From positions 1 through 64,000 of the forward strand of contig VCMS01000128.1 in the NCBI GenBank assembly GCA_022539475.1: DNA of 64,000 nucleotides, given 5' to 3'. The notes under the pieces were generated by a model. That model had not been told where the DNA came from and did no database searches. It saw only the letters and a program-made list of their open reading frames with translations. Made by a program: the position numbers and the translations under genes. Shown here piece by piece: positions 10,962 to 21,522 of this stretch (positions are counted from its first letter, which is position 1; each line of letters opens with the position of its first letter). This DNA is from Gracilaria domingensis (lineage: Eukaryota > Rhodophyta > Florideophyceae > Gracilariales > Gracilariaceae).

Positions 10962-11712
10962 CTGTTCGGGATAGGCGATTCTGGTACTTGGTTGAGACAT
11001 AGGTTTCTGTCTCGTTTATCGCATCTTGCGGTATGTTTGCTGCATGGGCATTCTCGGTGTCGTTGCTTGTGAGTTCTTGCTTCGAGACCTTTCGCGTTTT
11101 ACGATGAATGGTGGGCTGGTAATCTAACCGATCACTTTCCTTCTTCTTCTTCCTTTTGCGAGTTACTAGGTCCCTCGACTTTTCTAGCGCAACGTTTCTG
11201 TTTTGCTTTATCAATGGTACGTTCCATCGCAATTCAAATGTTTCCAACGGAGCATTGACTAACCTATGGATACTTTCTGCTTGCGTATACAGGTAAACGA
11301 CCAATTTTATTTCATCTCTCCAGATCCATCATCGATCTTGAGAGACAAAATGAAATTGGTCGTTTTACTGTCTGACTGTTCGGGATAGGCGATTCTGGTA
11401 CTTGTTTGGGATATAGGCTAGATTCTCGTTTATCGCGTCTTGCGGTATGTTTGCTGCATGGGCATTCTCGGTGTCCTTGGTTGTGAGTTCTCGCTTCGAC
11501 ACCTTTCGCGGTTTACGATGATATGGTCGGCTGGTAATCTAACCGATCCCTTTCCTGCTTCTTCTTCCGTATGCGAGTTACCAGGTCCCTCGACTTTTCT
11601 AGCGCAACGTTTCTGTTTCGTTTTATCAATGGTACGTTCCATCGCATTTCAAATGTATCTAACGGATCATTGACTAACTTATGGATACTTTCTGCTTGCG
11701 TATACAGGTAAA
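10962..11712. repeat. 336-bp direct duplication separated by a hairpin
   Basis: Copy 1 (10962-11297) and copy 2 (11376-11712) both start CTGTTCGGGATAGGCGATTC and end TATACAGGTAAA, with an estimated divergence around 10 percent. Between them, 11295-11365 forms a hairpin with AAACGACCAATTT and AAATTGGTCGTTT arms. Reading frames within the copies (for example minus 10930-11304 and 11430-11642) differ between copies and are probably not coding. The duplication may be two copies of a non-autonomous element with the hairpin as its end. Confidence 0.75.
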
Positions 11713-11752
11713 TGACTTTTGATGCGGACGTAGCTCACGAGTTGCAGGTGCA

Positions 11753-11919
11753 GGTTCCTCAAGTAGGGAACCATGCATCTGGGCATGGTTCCCTACATGA
11801 GGAACGGAGAGGATGAGGCGCTTCGCGCCTCATCCTCTCGGAGTGCGTGTGTGTTCTACCGATCCAGCACTATGGTGAAGGTGCAGTCTGCGGCATCTGC
11901 CGCAGATTGCGCCTACACC
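11753..11919. repeat. Three consecutive hairpins
   Basis: Hairpin A spans 11753-11805: TAGGGAACCATGC and GCATGGTTCCCTA around a 5-base loop, extended by GTTCCTC and GAGGAAC. Hairpin B spans 11807-11839: GAGAGGATGAGGCG, loop CTTCG, CGCCTCATCCTCTC. Hairpin C spans 11874-11919: GGTGCAGTCTGCGGCA against TGCCGCAGATTGCGCC. They are packed within 170 bp with no gene on either strand. Confidence 0.8.
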
Positions 11920-12212
11920 CGCTCCATTATGGGGAAATGGTACCTGTAATATAGCAAAGTAGTGGTTAGCAAAAGCGGTCGATAGAAGAATAGATACGAA
12001 TAAAACGGTATGATTTCATAATGGGGATCATCTGTACTAGCACTAGTATTCCATGCGTTGCAGGGTATCATTCCGCAGAAGGTATCGTGTAATGTGCACC
12101 TCAATGGAAACTGAACCTAGACTTCGCGAAATACGGTTCAGGTAGCCCTCGACTAAAGAACTAGCACGAGTGGAAAACCCCCCAGTATTTACTCCACAGA
12201 GATTCTGGACGA

Positions 12213-12312
12213 CCCAAGCAATTATCTGCAAATTTTGAAATAATTGATCTCGATATTTTTTCAAAAAATTTACTGGACGACCCTTGCCAATTTCTGGACG
12301 ACCCTCGCCAAA
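12213..12312 (+). repeat. Three short CTGGACGACCC repeats
   Basis: CTGGACGACCC occurs three times within 100 bp (starting near 12214, 12273 and 12293), each followed by an A/C-rich CAA-type tail and separated by AT-rich sequence. They lie in front of a GC-rich block (12356-12700) that could be the promoter of the membrane-protein candidate. Confidence 0.6.
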
Positions 12313-12699
12313 AACTAGCATCTGCAAGAGACAGAGTCTGTTATGCAATGCAACGCTACCGGCCGCCCACCCCCCACCGCGAGTCTTCCTGCCTTCCGCG
12401 GCGCAGCGCCGCCAACTCATACACAGCTGATTCATTGCGCGCCGCCCGCCGCTCCGGGCCCAAGCCGCTGGGCATCGAGAGCAACGATAAGCGGCTTTGC
12501 GCAACGAGATGCCCATCGTAGCCGGTGCGCTGGCTGCCGGCTGTTTGGAACACACGAACTTGTATCCGTGCGTCTTGCGTCAGCGCGCCAGCAGCGGCGG
12601 CGGGCTGACGACGCGCTTCGCCAAGAGCCCGGCCCGCGGGCTGCGCGCCGCCCGAGTTGCGCGCCGCTCCGCCACTGCTACCCTGCCGCCACAATCTCC

Positions 12700-13421
12700 A
12701 TGTTCATGATTTCAAATCTCGTCTCCGCCACCGCCTTCGCTCTTTTCCTTGTGGCCGTACGTACCTCCAAGCTATCGCTCCTACATCGTGCCAGCATGTG
12801 AGACAAACCCGTGCTATACCTTCCGCTTCTGCCGTGCCAGTCCCGCTGGCCGCCACTGAATCCGTCACCGACGCTGCCGCCGTCGCTGCCGCCACTGTAT
12901 ACGCACGTCTACAACCCGCTAGCGCGTACCGTACCCGCCGTTGGTGCTCCGTGTGGCAGGCTTGGCGCAATGTGCGGCGTGCGCGGTGCCATCTTCAGCC
13001 AGCTCACGAACCTTCCGCCGCTATCTCCCTCTTCATTTTAATGTCCGTTGCAGTGGAAATCGCAGACTCCATGAACGCCACTGTGAACGATGGCGTAATC
13101 TGGCGCATAGTGGCATGCTTTGCGGGCCGCGCCGCACTGTTCCTCCAGAATAGAAGCCGCGCTTGGGCCAGGGTCAAAACTCTTGTGTTCGGCAGCTCTT
13201 TCGCGGCCCTCATTCTTATCATGGAACCGTTCATGCCAGACTGCTTGCAGATTAGAGCGCCAATTAACGTGTACTACGGACACCATGCCTTAACTTGGGA
13301 CACAACTGTGTTTGCGGACGTCGCGTCTCTCATCGGCTTTGCGTCTTTCTTGCTCGGCATCTTTTTGCATGCGCTCACGCGTTTCGTTTCTGTTGTGCTT
13401 ATTTCTCTACCGACGTTCTAA
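12700..13421 (+). CDS. Possible membrane protein gene, exon structure unresolved
   Basis: An ATG at 12700 opens a short hydrophobic leader (MFMISNLVSATAFALFLVAV) followed at once by a strong donor-like GTACGT near 12758. Downstream, the frame ending at 13421 carries a protein-like stretch from about 13040. It includes MSVAVEIADSMN, a hydrophobic segment FGSSFAALILIMEPF, and a second one, FADVASLIGFASFLLGIFL. The intervening GC-rich sequence is compatible with one or two introns, but I could not fix acceptor sites. The 400 bp upstream is GC-rich, like the other promoters here. I do not recognise a family. Another hydrophobic frame at 13887-14102 may be a later exon. Confidence 0.3.
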
Positions 13422-14543
13422 CAGTACACTTTTAACTTCTTCTTCGTACTTTGTCGCGATTATGCGCAAAGCAGACATCTGTTCCCTTTCGATTCAGAAA
13501 ACCCATACCTTTTTCTCATGTAGTCGGCTTCTTTTTTGCCTGTAAGGTTTTTGGGCGCTACAGAGTTTTAATGGTGGGATTCTGTCGTACAACGCGAACA
13601 CTTTAGCGATTTTCTGCGAAACGACTTGATGCACGTCCTTCCTACCCTCACGAAATGCTGTAGAGCGACGCCGTTCGGCTGAGAACTGTGATTATGGGAT
13701 GGGAGCAGTTCCTTCCCCATCGGACTCACTGAACGCGATCGGTTGTGCTGGACGGTGTAGCTAAACCTTATATGCAGGCGCCTGTTCTGTGTCTCCAAAA
13801 TATTCAAACATAAGATATCTACAAGACAACGAAACAGTAGTGATCAATAACATAATTTTAAAGCATGGAGACGACGTTTAACCGCGGTGCAGAGCTCCAC
13901 TTCGGGTCGGCGATTCGAAGATTCCGCGGAGACGGGCTCGAAGGCGCAAATTGTGGCGTCTGTAATGATAGCTTCCGCGCTGCTTGCCAACCCTCGCTGC
14001 ACCCTCGCGCTCTGCTTTGGCTTTGTGTTCGATACCTACATTTTTTATCCTCCGGAGCAGTGCTATTCAGAAAAGAGAGCAGTTTGCTGCGGCTGGTGCT
14101 AGTTATGTGAGGCAGAGCGGGTGCTCTGGTTTTCGTCTGCCTCCCGAATGGTAAAGATCGCTTTGTCGGCGCAATTGAGCGTAGTACATGGCTTGAATTT
14201 GTCTAGTGTTAAAGACAGCAAGAGCGTTTACACGGAAATAAGTTTCAATCGTGCACAGCAACTGTCGTATTTGAAATGAGACATATGCTTTGAGGTGAAA
14301 GAGCTGCTTTTCTTAATGAAAGCCTACAAGCTCTTTCATGGCATCATATTATGTCAGGCATATTCCTTCTGCAATATGATCCTCAATATGCATAAGAGAC
14401 CGAAGAAGTTACAACGTGCATCGTTGTAACACTATTCAAAAGTTTGAGTAAAGTTTTGTGCCACGTGCACAGTTAAGGGAACGTTAGGGAAGTTTCCCTG
14501 AAGGCAGGAAAAGTTTCCATTCTGCGTTTTCTTGGATGTACAT
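13422..14543. other. Mostly non-coding; one small hydrophobic frame
   Basis: A 71-codon plus frame at 13887-14102 (ending YSEKRAVCCGWC) contains one hydrophobic segment, IVASVMIASALLANPRCTLALCFGFVF, split here as residues about 23-49. It could be an exon of the preceding candidate, but neither splice sites nor homology support it. The rest shows no gene. Confidence 0.3.
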
Positions 14544-14760
14544 TGTACACAGGCTCATGAGTCATGACTCATGAGCATCAGCCTGTGTACACATTCAAAA
14601 ATTCGAAATGCACACCCACCCGAGAATCTCGGGCCGAGATGCGACATAAACATCATGTTTACAAAACACTGTTTACTAGTGAAACAAACACTAAGGATAG
14701 GATACCCTTGGTACTAGTGAAACAGTGTTTACTAAACACTGTTTAGTAAACATGATGTTT
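14544..14760. repeat. Two nested inverted repeats
   Basis: 14544-14591 is TGTACACAGGCT ... AGCCTGTGTACA enclosing the palindrome CATGAGTCATGACTCATG. 14648-14760 has AAACATCATGTTTAC at its left end and GTAAACATGATGTTT at its right end, with internal AACACTGTTTACTAGTG-type repeats in both arms. Both are AT-rich, non-coding and hairpin-forming. About 560 bp of AT-rich DNA without features separates them from the OST3 gene. Confidence 0.75.
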
Positions 14761-15322
14761 TCAAAACTTGTGCCACAAATACAGCATAACGATAGGCCTC
14801 CAGAAGCTGTCAGATTGATAAGTAGGCCTATTTGAAAAAATTTAATTTTCAAGGATTTTCTCCATTAGAGCTAAACCTTCGTTTTTGGGCCGTTTCTTAA
14901 TTTTGAAATAAAATATTGTATGTACAATCAAACATTCAATCAACAAGTACAGTACCGTCATTCTGGCTCATATTTTGAGCCTCAAAACATCTATTTGCCA
15001 TATTTGCAAAAAGTTGATCTTTTCATTTCATATACCCATTTAAGTAATTTCTGAGAAGGCTCGAAGAATTTGTCCCCTCCCAAGCTGGGAGTCCCAACTT
15101 GTTCCATATTTCGTCTACGACCAAACCTTCAGTGACGTCCATCGAACGGCAGAGACACTACGGGTACGTCGGTACAGGTCCTTGTGCCGAACTTGTCTTT
15201 TGCTCCTTTTGCGCAGTACTTAAGGATACCCGCCAGTATCTCGCGAACCAATTCACAAAAAGGCTCACTGTGGATTCTGTTCTGAGTTCGGTGTAGTGCA
15301 CAATTTTGCTGTGTAAGAAGCG

Positions 15323-16387
15323 ATGAAGACGATCCACTTCACAAGTGTATTTCTTTCTCTAGTATTCATTGTATCGCTGCAAAAAGGTTTCGCGGCGGAT
15401 TCTACACGCTTGTCACAACTGAGATCTATGCAACAATCTTCTCCCACTGGCTTTATTAACCTCAGTATCGATCAATTTCAGGATCTCGTTGAAGTATCAT
15501 CAAAACCGTATTCATTGTTTGTCTTGTTCTCCGCCGACAGTCAACTATGTGCCCCATGCGGAGCAATTAAGCAACGCGTTTCTATGATTGCAAAGGAATA
15601 CTATTCACTACCTGCTTCTAAGGCCTCATCAAAGCCTGTTTTCTTTGCCGTCGTCAGAGTAACCATGAGCGATCAAGAGTTTCTAATGCGATACGGTTTC
15701 AGACATGTCCCAATATTTTACTACTTTGCAGCTGGAAACTCTCGAGAATATCCTCGTCAGTTAAGCGATCAATCACCAAACTTCTTTCCAGTCCAGGAAG
15801 TAGGCTACGGTCAAAATGCAATTAAGGGATTCATCAACAATCGATGCGGATCTCGTCTGCGTATAGTGCGTGGTAACTATCAAATCCCATTTGTGGAGAC
15901 TGTCAAGCACTTCAGACCATTCATTCTTCTCACAGCTGCGATGCTAGCTGCAGGTATAGTTGCCACAGGGGCGTACAAGAGTCCTATGCTGTGGTTTGGA
16001 ATTGTTGTTCTCATCTATATCTTTTCAGTTGGCGGAGGTCACTATTCTTGGATAAATAACACGCCTTTAGCTGCTGTCAACGTGAACGGAGAGATGGAAT
16101 ACATGACAGCCGGTTCTCGATCCCAGTATGTCGCAGAAGGTTTCTTTGTTTCAGCTACATGTGTTAGCATTTCAATTCTTGTAATTCTCATTCAAGAGCT
16201 TCCTTCAGTAATTCCGAACAAAAAAGGTCAAACGCTTACTGGAATGTTTCTGGTGATGATGACCTGTATAGCGATCACGATTCTCGTCGCTCTGTATCAA
16301 GTGGTACGTCGGAATTATGAACTCTATGAATCACGAAGTTCCCCGCGACTTATTATGCATATTCTAACTTTTCTCCCATTTACATGA
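15323..16387 (+). CDS. OST3/OST6-type oligosaccharyltransferase subunit
   Basis: This 354-residue ER membrane protein belongs to the OST complex, which transfers glycans to Asn during N-glycosylation. Residues 1-25 are a cleavable signal ending GFAA. Residues about 45-195 form a lumenal thioredoxin-like domain with the redox pair C76-A-P-C79 that in this family holds substrate cysteines by mixed disulfides. Four hydrophobic segments follow (about 196-216, 222-240, 276-296 and 308-328). The loop SVGGGHYSWINNTPL and the later GSRSQYVAEGF are hallmark OST3/TUSC3/MagT1 motifs. It is a single exon, with length usual for the family. The ATG at 15323 is chosen because it opens the signal peptide. 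It converges on the glycerol kinase gene, with 154 bp between stop codons. TUSC3/MagT1 relatives have also been linked to magnesium transport, which cannot be judged here. Confidence 0.93.
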   Translation: MKTIHFTSVFLSLVFIVSLQKGFAADSTRLSQLRSMQQSSPTGFINLSIDQFQDLVEVSSKPYSLFVLFSADSQLCAPCGAIKQRVSMIAKEYYSLPASKASSKPVFFAVVRVTMSDQEFLMRYGFRHVPIFYYFAAGNSREYPRQLSDQSPNFFPVQEVGYGQNAIKGFINNRCGSRLRIVRGNYQIPFVETVKHFRPFILLTAAMLAAGIVATGAYKSPMLWFGIVVLIYIFSVGGGHYSWINNTPLAAVNVNGEMEYMTAGSRSQYVAEGFFVSATCVSISILVILIQELPSVIPNKKGQTLTGMFLVMMTCIAITILVALYQVVRRNYELYESRSSPRLIMHILTFLPFT

Positions 16388-16541
16388 ACGCAGAAAATGC
16401 CTCAATATCTTCGCTACAACTAGATATCTGGATGTTGTGGTTGTTAAACTCACAAAGTCTCCGACACTTCTTTTTTGTGAACACGAGAAACTCAAGCGGC
16501 CGTGGATAGTGTCAAACTTTGCATCGTCCAGAGTCCTACGA

Positions 16542-18263
16542 CTACATCTTTTTGTAACGACAAGCCAGTGTGACAATTAGCGCGCCAATCGCAACCCCCG
16601 TGGCTGCTGCTGCGACAAAATCAGATGACGGCACAGATATCCAAGGCTTTTGTTCTGGTTTCAACACCCATCCCAGTGATCTTTCAACTGCCTGTTCCCA
16701 TCTTGATATTTTCTCATTTCGTTCCTCTTCCGAGATTTGCGGCATGAATGACTCATCAATGACTCGAGTACTGCGGAACTCATCGAGAGATCCGTACAAG
16801 CCAATTGCATGTCCTGCAGCAAAGGCAGCACCCATAGCAGTGGTTTCTACATCCTTTGGTCGTAACACTTCTCGACCGACAATGTCAGCTTGCATTTCCA
16901 TCAACAAATTGTTAACTGCCGCACCGCCATCCACCCTAAGCTGTTGCAAGGGTATTCCCATGTCTTTCTCAGAAGCCTCTAATACAGCTTGCGTCTTGTA
17001 CGCTATGCTTTCCAACGTCGCACGTGCAATGTGCGCTTTCGTCGTCTTCTGAGTTATACCAACGATTGTTCCGCGCGCGTCCTCTCTCCAGTACGGAGCC
17101 AAGAATCCTGAAAAAGCCGGTACAACGTAGACATCGTCAGTGTCTTCTACGCTTCTTGCAAGCGCTTCTACTTCAGACGCGCTGTTGATGATGCCGAGAT
17201 TATCACGGAGCCATGTAATAGCAGCCCCAGCTACAGCAATACTGCCCTCCAAACTGTAAACACAAGGCTTGCTCCCGAACTGATACCCAGGCGTTGTCAA
17301 CAGATAGCTCTTGGTGAACTTCGGCTCTGTTCCAGTATTAACGATCAAGAAACACCCTGTTCCGAAGGTGCTCTTGGCTTCGCCCACGTTAAAGCACGCC
17401 TGACCAACGAGAGCGCTTTGCTGATCACCAATTACACCAGATATGACGGTTCCGGTAAGAGCAGTCTGGCCGCCCATCTTTCCGAAAGTAGCTGAGCACG
17501 GGAGGATTTTGGGGAGGATATCGCTGCTGATTCCGACGACACGGAGTAGATAGTCATCCCATTCCAATGAACGGATGTTCATCATCATGGTCCTACCCGC
17601 GTTTGTCACGTCTGTTACATGAGATTTCTCTTCGCTCAGGTTCCAGACGAGCCATGTATCCACGGTGCCAAACAAAGCTCTTCCTTCGTTAATAGCGGTA
17701 GCCACCGCAGGTACGTTCTCAATCATCCATCGAAGCTTAACCCCAGAAAAGTACGGGGATATGGGTAAGCCGGACTTAGATCGAACCCGCCACGAACTGA
17801 ACTTTCGGCGAAGGGCTTCAGCCGTAGGTTTGGTGCGCAGGTCACTCCACACAATTGCTGGATAAAGAGGCTCCCCTGTGTTTGGGTCCCATACTACCGT
17901 TGTCTCACGCTGGTTTGTAATCCCTACAGCCTTTACCTGCGACGGCTTAATTCTAAGTTCTGCAGCATTCGCGAGGCAATCGTTGATGGCTTCAAGTGCG
18001 TTTCTTAGAAGCACTAACAGTTAAGGGCGTGCAATGCATTGAGTTGGTCAGAACTGAGGCCTGAAAACACAACATGGTAATAGAATGGGCTGCTTACCTT
18101 TAGGATCATGTTCTGCCCAGCTGGCATGAGGGTAATGTGGAATGTTCTCAACATTCGTGGATCGACAGACCTGATGGCAGTCGGCGTCATACAAGATTGC
18201 ACGGGTAGATGTGGTCCCCGAGTCAATTGAGATGATGTACTTCTTCTCATCGTCCGCAGACAT
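16542..18263 (-). CDS. Glycerol kinase with C-terminal membrane anchor
   Basis: Glycerol + ATP gives glycerol-3-phosphate. There are two exons: 18098-18263 (ATG at 18263) and 16542-18013. The 84-bp intron runs GTAAGC to TAG (18097 to 18014), and the join gives ...AEHDPK-VLLRNALE, restoring the family sequence; the spliced product is 545 residues. Seen: the FGGY-kinase phosphate loop (IDSGTTSTRAILYD, with Ser where most family members have Gln), GITNQRET, TVDTWLVWNLS, SGVIGDQQSALVGQ, FGTGCFLIVNTG, VDGGAAVNNLLMQ-like VDGGAAVNNLLME, and TAMGAAFAAGHA. The last about 25 residues (FVAAAATGVAIGALIVTLACRYKKM) form a hydrophobic helix with a basic end, a tail-anchor, as in mitochondrially anchored animal glycerol kinases. 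It may feed the glycerol phosphate used for lipids or, in red algae, floridoside; that link is inference. Confidence 0.95.
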
Positions 18264-20424
18264 GTTGAGGTAATGCAATGCTTCAGGGGCGATGATCACA
18301 GTGCTCGCGATCCGATTTTGAGAAAATGACACCGCTCAAAAGTGTCAAGAGTACAGGTATCAAGTTTCAAGGCGAGCAGAAGATCAGTGCAAGTATTGCC
18401 AATGGTTTGTTTGCTCCCAGCGGAGATGCATCAAAAGCAAACGAGCTCCGCTTAATGTAGGAGAACTTCGATCGAAGCCCTCGGAACGTTACGCAGGTTT
18501 TAGCTTCTCTATCGACGTACGCACTGCTGCTGTCGGTACCGATGAAACGTAAAGATCAGAGATCGGCAGTGGAACATAGCATGGGCCCAGCGGGCGGAAG
18601 ATATAGAGAGATATATCAAGCCACCTGAACGGTATCCTGCTACCCCTGGGTATGTGGCCTTTGGTTGATAACTGATACCTCGCAGCACGAGGAATTGTCA
18701 ACAAAAAAATAAGGGCGTGCCAAAACGGCTCACCATCATCCTACCCCTGGTACAGATACGCGCAGTCAATGTGTATCGTACGGTACGATTCGTAAGTTAT
18801 AAAAGTTACGAATCGTAACCTCACCCTCAGGGTAGACGCCATACAGGTGACCGTTCCGTCGTCATGTTCGTTTCTGCTTACTTCCGAAGAAGTAATACTT
18901 CGTGCTTCACTCTCATGCAAGCATTTCATTATTTGGAGGAACACTCGATTACGCTAATAGCCTTTGCCGTGAGACTTCGGCAAAAGAATGAGGGCTGTGT
19001 CGTAAACTGCGAGTGGCACCGAAGTGGGGAAGCCTTGAGAGGCCAGTACTTATTCCGTTTGGGGCTTTGTAGACAGGGTTCGTTTGACTTTGAACGAAAT
19101 CATCAAATGACCTGCTTCAAAGACTATCATGACACATCTAATGCTCCCGTAGTTTTTTTCGAATTCTAGAAATGTAACACAAGCAAAGTTCTGAATTTCT
19201 TTGACGTGGTACAGTAGCACTGCGTAGAGCGTAATGCAGGAACAGCGACTTCCAGGTTCCTTCGAGGAAAGGCTGGGCTTGCGGTATGGGGTCTCCTTAA
19301 AGAATGAATGTGAATTCGAGACTGACGACAGGGTTCAAGATGCATGTTAGATCGGTTTCACTTTTCAGTGGAAGTAAATGTACGACTGCGCAGCAGCACT
19401 CACATGCTGTCGTATATCTACCTACAGACTGCTTGGGAAAGTGTAACAAGGGATGCCATTCGAGTCTCTATTTGATATTGCAGATGTCTTCGTGTTCTTG
19501 CTTCAATTACGCTGAATCTTTGAAGTCATCACAAGCTCTAGTTTTGTTAAGGAAAGGACTCAACATTATGATTCTTACATGCGAGCTTTCATCGTTAAGT
19601 GTATAGGTCGTGAACTTGATGGTGGGAGAAGAGAGTAGCTGCTCCGCATCTTTGTGTAGCTTCTTATTCGGTCCTCGGTTCTGGATAGGCATAGAGTGAT
19701 TGTACGAACTCGTCTTAATCGCACTGCTTCGCTGCTCATTTAATACGTTCGGGTTCATCTCATGTTCGAGACTATGAGCGATACCTTACGCAAGTTCCGT
19801 CGTAGGCAGGACTCGTTTAATGGTTAATGCCGGACTTATACATGAGATTATGAAATGGATTCAGTCTGAGCTCTGTCAAGATGTGCGGCCGTTCTACTTT
19901 GGCCACTTGCACATGTTTTGCGAGTGCATCATGGCAACGGGAATGTTAACGGTTCGAACGAACGAGGGAACTGAAGAAGTTGAAGAAATGAGACGTGTCA
20001 GCAAAACAAAACAGGTTAGCCTCCGCATTCTATTGCATTCATTTCTTGTGGAAGGGTCAAAACGGTGAATGTGAGAAGATCTGTAGAACATTTTATTTCT
20101 CACCGTGTTACGTACGACTTGCCTCATTCTATGATAAGAGGTTTATATTGGGATTCTGTCTTACAATCTTTACTTACAAAGTGACAAAAACCTAGCCAGA
20201 CGCAGAGGAAGTGCAGGTCTCCTGCATTGCAAGTTTGAAGCTGTATGACGGGTGGATTCCAAATCAACGACCTCCGCAATCTAGAGAAGAAGGTCACAAG
20301 CTCTGTACCGAGGATGCAGCATGCAAACTACGTATAGCTCTCTGTTGGAGACCAATGGTTAATAGCTAAGTATACCTGTCCGACTGGAGTTACGCTTCCA
20401 TGTTCATCTCAGAACCGACTACTC
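18264..20424. other. Long intergenic stretch, no gene supported
   Basis: It holds a hairpin at 18784-18817 (TACGATTCGTAA, 10-base loop, TTACGAATCGTA) and several short frames (for example plus 18864-19169, 19304-19606 and 19820-20068) with no domain, no splice support and no protein-like bias. The glycerol kinase promoter should lie just right of 18263. Confidence 0.4.
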
Positions 20425-21042
20425 ATGCACGGACTTCCTCGACGTCGCATTCACCATCTAACAGCTACCACCATCCTGTCAACAGTTGCTTCACTCTTTC
20501 CCTTTTTGACAATCTGCACACATCGCGAAGCGTTTCAGCCAGCATCCCTTCGAGCTGCGATGCTAATTTGTTTCACTTTAGCATGGGCGTTCAATATATG
20601 TTCAACTGCGATGTCAACCTTGGCATGGCATTTACACAAAGCGGCCCATCCACATCGGAGTCAAATCCAACGAGGCGATGATCACTCCCTTAACCTTCTT
20701 CTTGTCGCTGTGTCGTTCGGTTCATTTGGATGCTGCCTCGTCGTCTCCGCGCAAGCAATTTGGACGTATATTGTGTCACAGGCTGGTATCTTTTGGATTC
20801 TCTGCCTTGCTGTTCTCGGCCTAGCATTGTTTGTAGTGCTCATGGCATCACTTCTGTTCTCGTTGGGGCGCATTTGGAAAGTACGGAACTATGGCGGAAT
20901 TCAAGATATCTCTCTCCAAGAGGGCTGCAATGACAAGTCTCGACATTCTGAAGATATTCAACTGGAAATAGACAAAGATGCATACTCACCTCAACGAATT
21001 GTGGCAACAATCCCAGGTCACGACAGTGAGTTGGTATTCTGA
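20425..21042 (+). CDS. Unrecognised four-helix membrane protein
   Basis: A 205-residue frame opens with ATG at 20425. Four hydrophobic segments are evident: about 12-31 (LTATTILSTVASLFPFLTIC), 43-68, 88-116 and 119-147. A polar, acidic 58-residue tail ends PGHDSELVF. The first loop contains a His/Arg-rich stretch, HLHKAAHPHRSQIQRGDD. The tetraspan layout recalls MARVEL, claudin or Sur7 types, but I see no signature motif. The clear alternation of helices and charged loops supports coding. It is convergent with RACK1, with a 480-bp gap between stop codons that shows no other gene. Confidence 0.55.
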   Translation: MHGLPRRRIHHLTATTILSTVASLFPFLTICTHREAFQPASLRAAMLICFTLAWAFNICSTAMSTLAWHLHKAAHPHRSQIQRGDDHSLNLLLVAVSFGSFGCCLVVSAQAIWTYIVSQAGIFWILCLAVLGLALFVVLMASLLFSLGRIWKVRNYGGIQDISLQEGCNDKSRHSEDIQLEIDKDAYSPQRIVATIPGHDSELVF

Positions 21043-21522
21043 CCGAGGCATTTACATGATGAATGCACATGGCAGTCTGGGGAACCGACTGATTGCATGG
21101 CTCAGTCTTCACCAGGTTGCATCCCCTGGGAAGATCATGCTGTGCAATAGGCTTTTATTAGCGATGTTTCAACATGGCGGAATGAGTTGCAACACGTACA
21201 GCTTGGAATTGCAGGTAGACTTGTTATAAAAACGTTAGTGATTCCGAACGAACGGAACTCATATCGCCGTTTGCTTCAGGTCTCTCTTTACATCCTGTTA
21301 GAGGGAAGGAAATCTACATCATTAGACGCACACAGTCTATGTACGCTTTTCTATAGAATCTGCACATTCACCATCGTAGGCATCCGGTGACGGCACCGAC
21401 CCTGATATGGTTACGAACATTTCAAAGCCATCCCCAGCCATTCCTTCATCGCCTACATTCGGATGGTGACCCAATCGCCTTCCCTCAGATAGGGCAAATC
21501 TTTGCTAAAGAGCCTAAGGAAT

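Noticed and set aside
12343-12801. GC-rich frames on both strands before the membrane-protein candidate
   Set aside because: Ala/Arg/Pro-rich composition typical of promoter GC blocks in this window.
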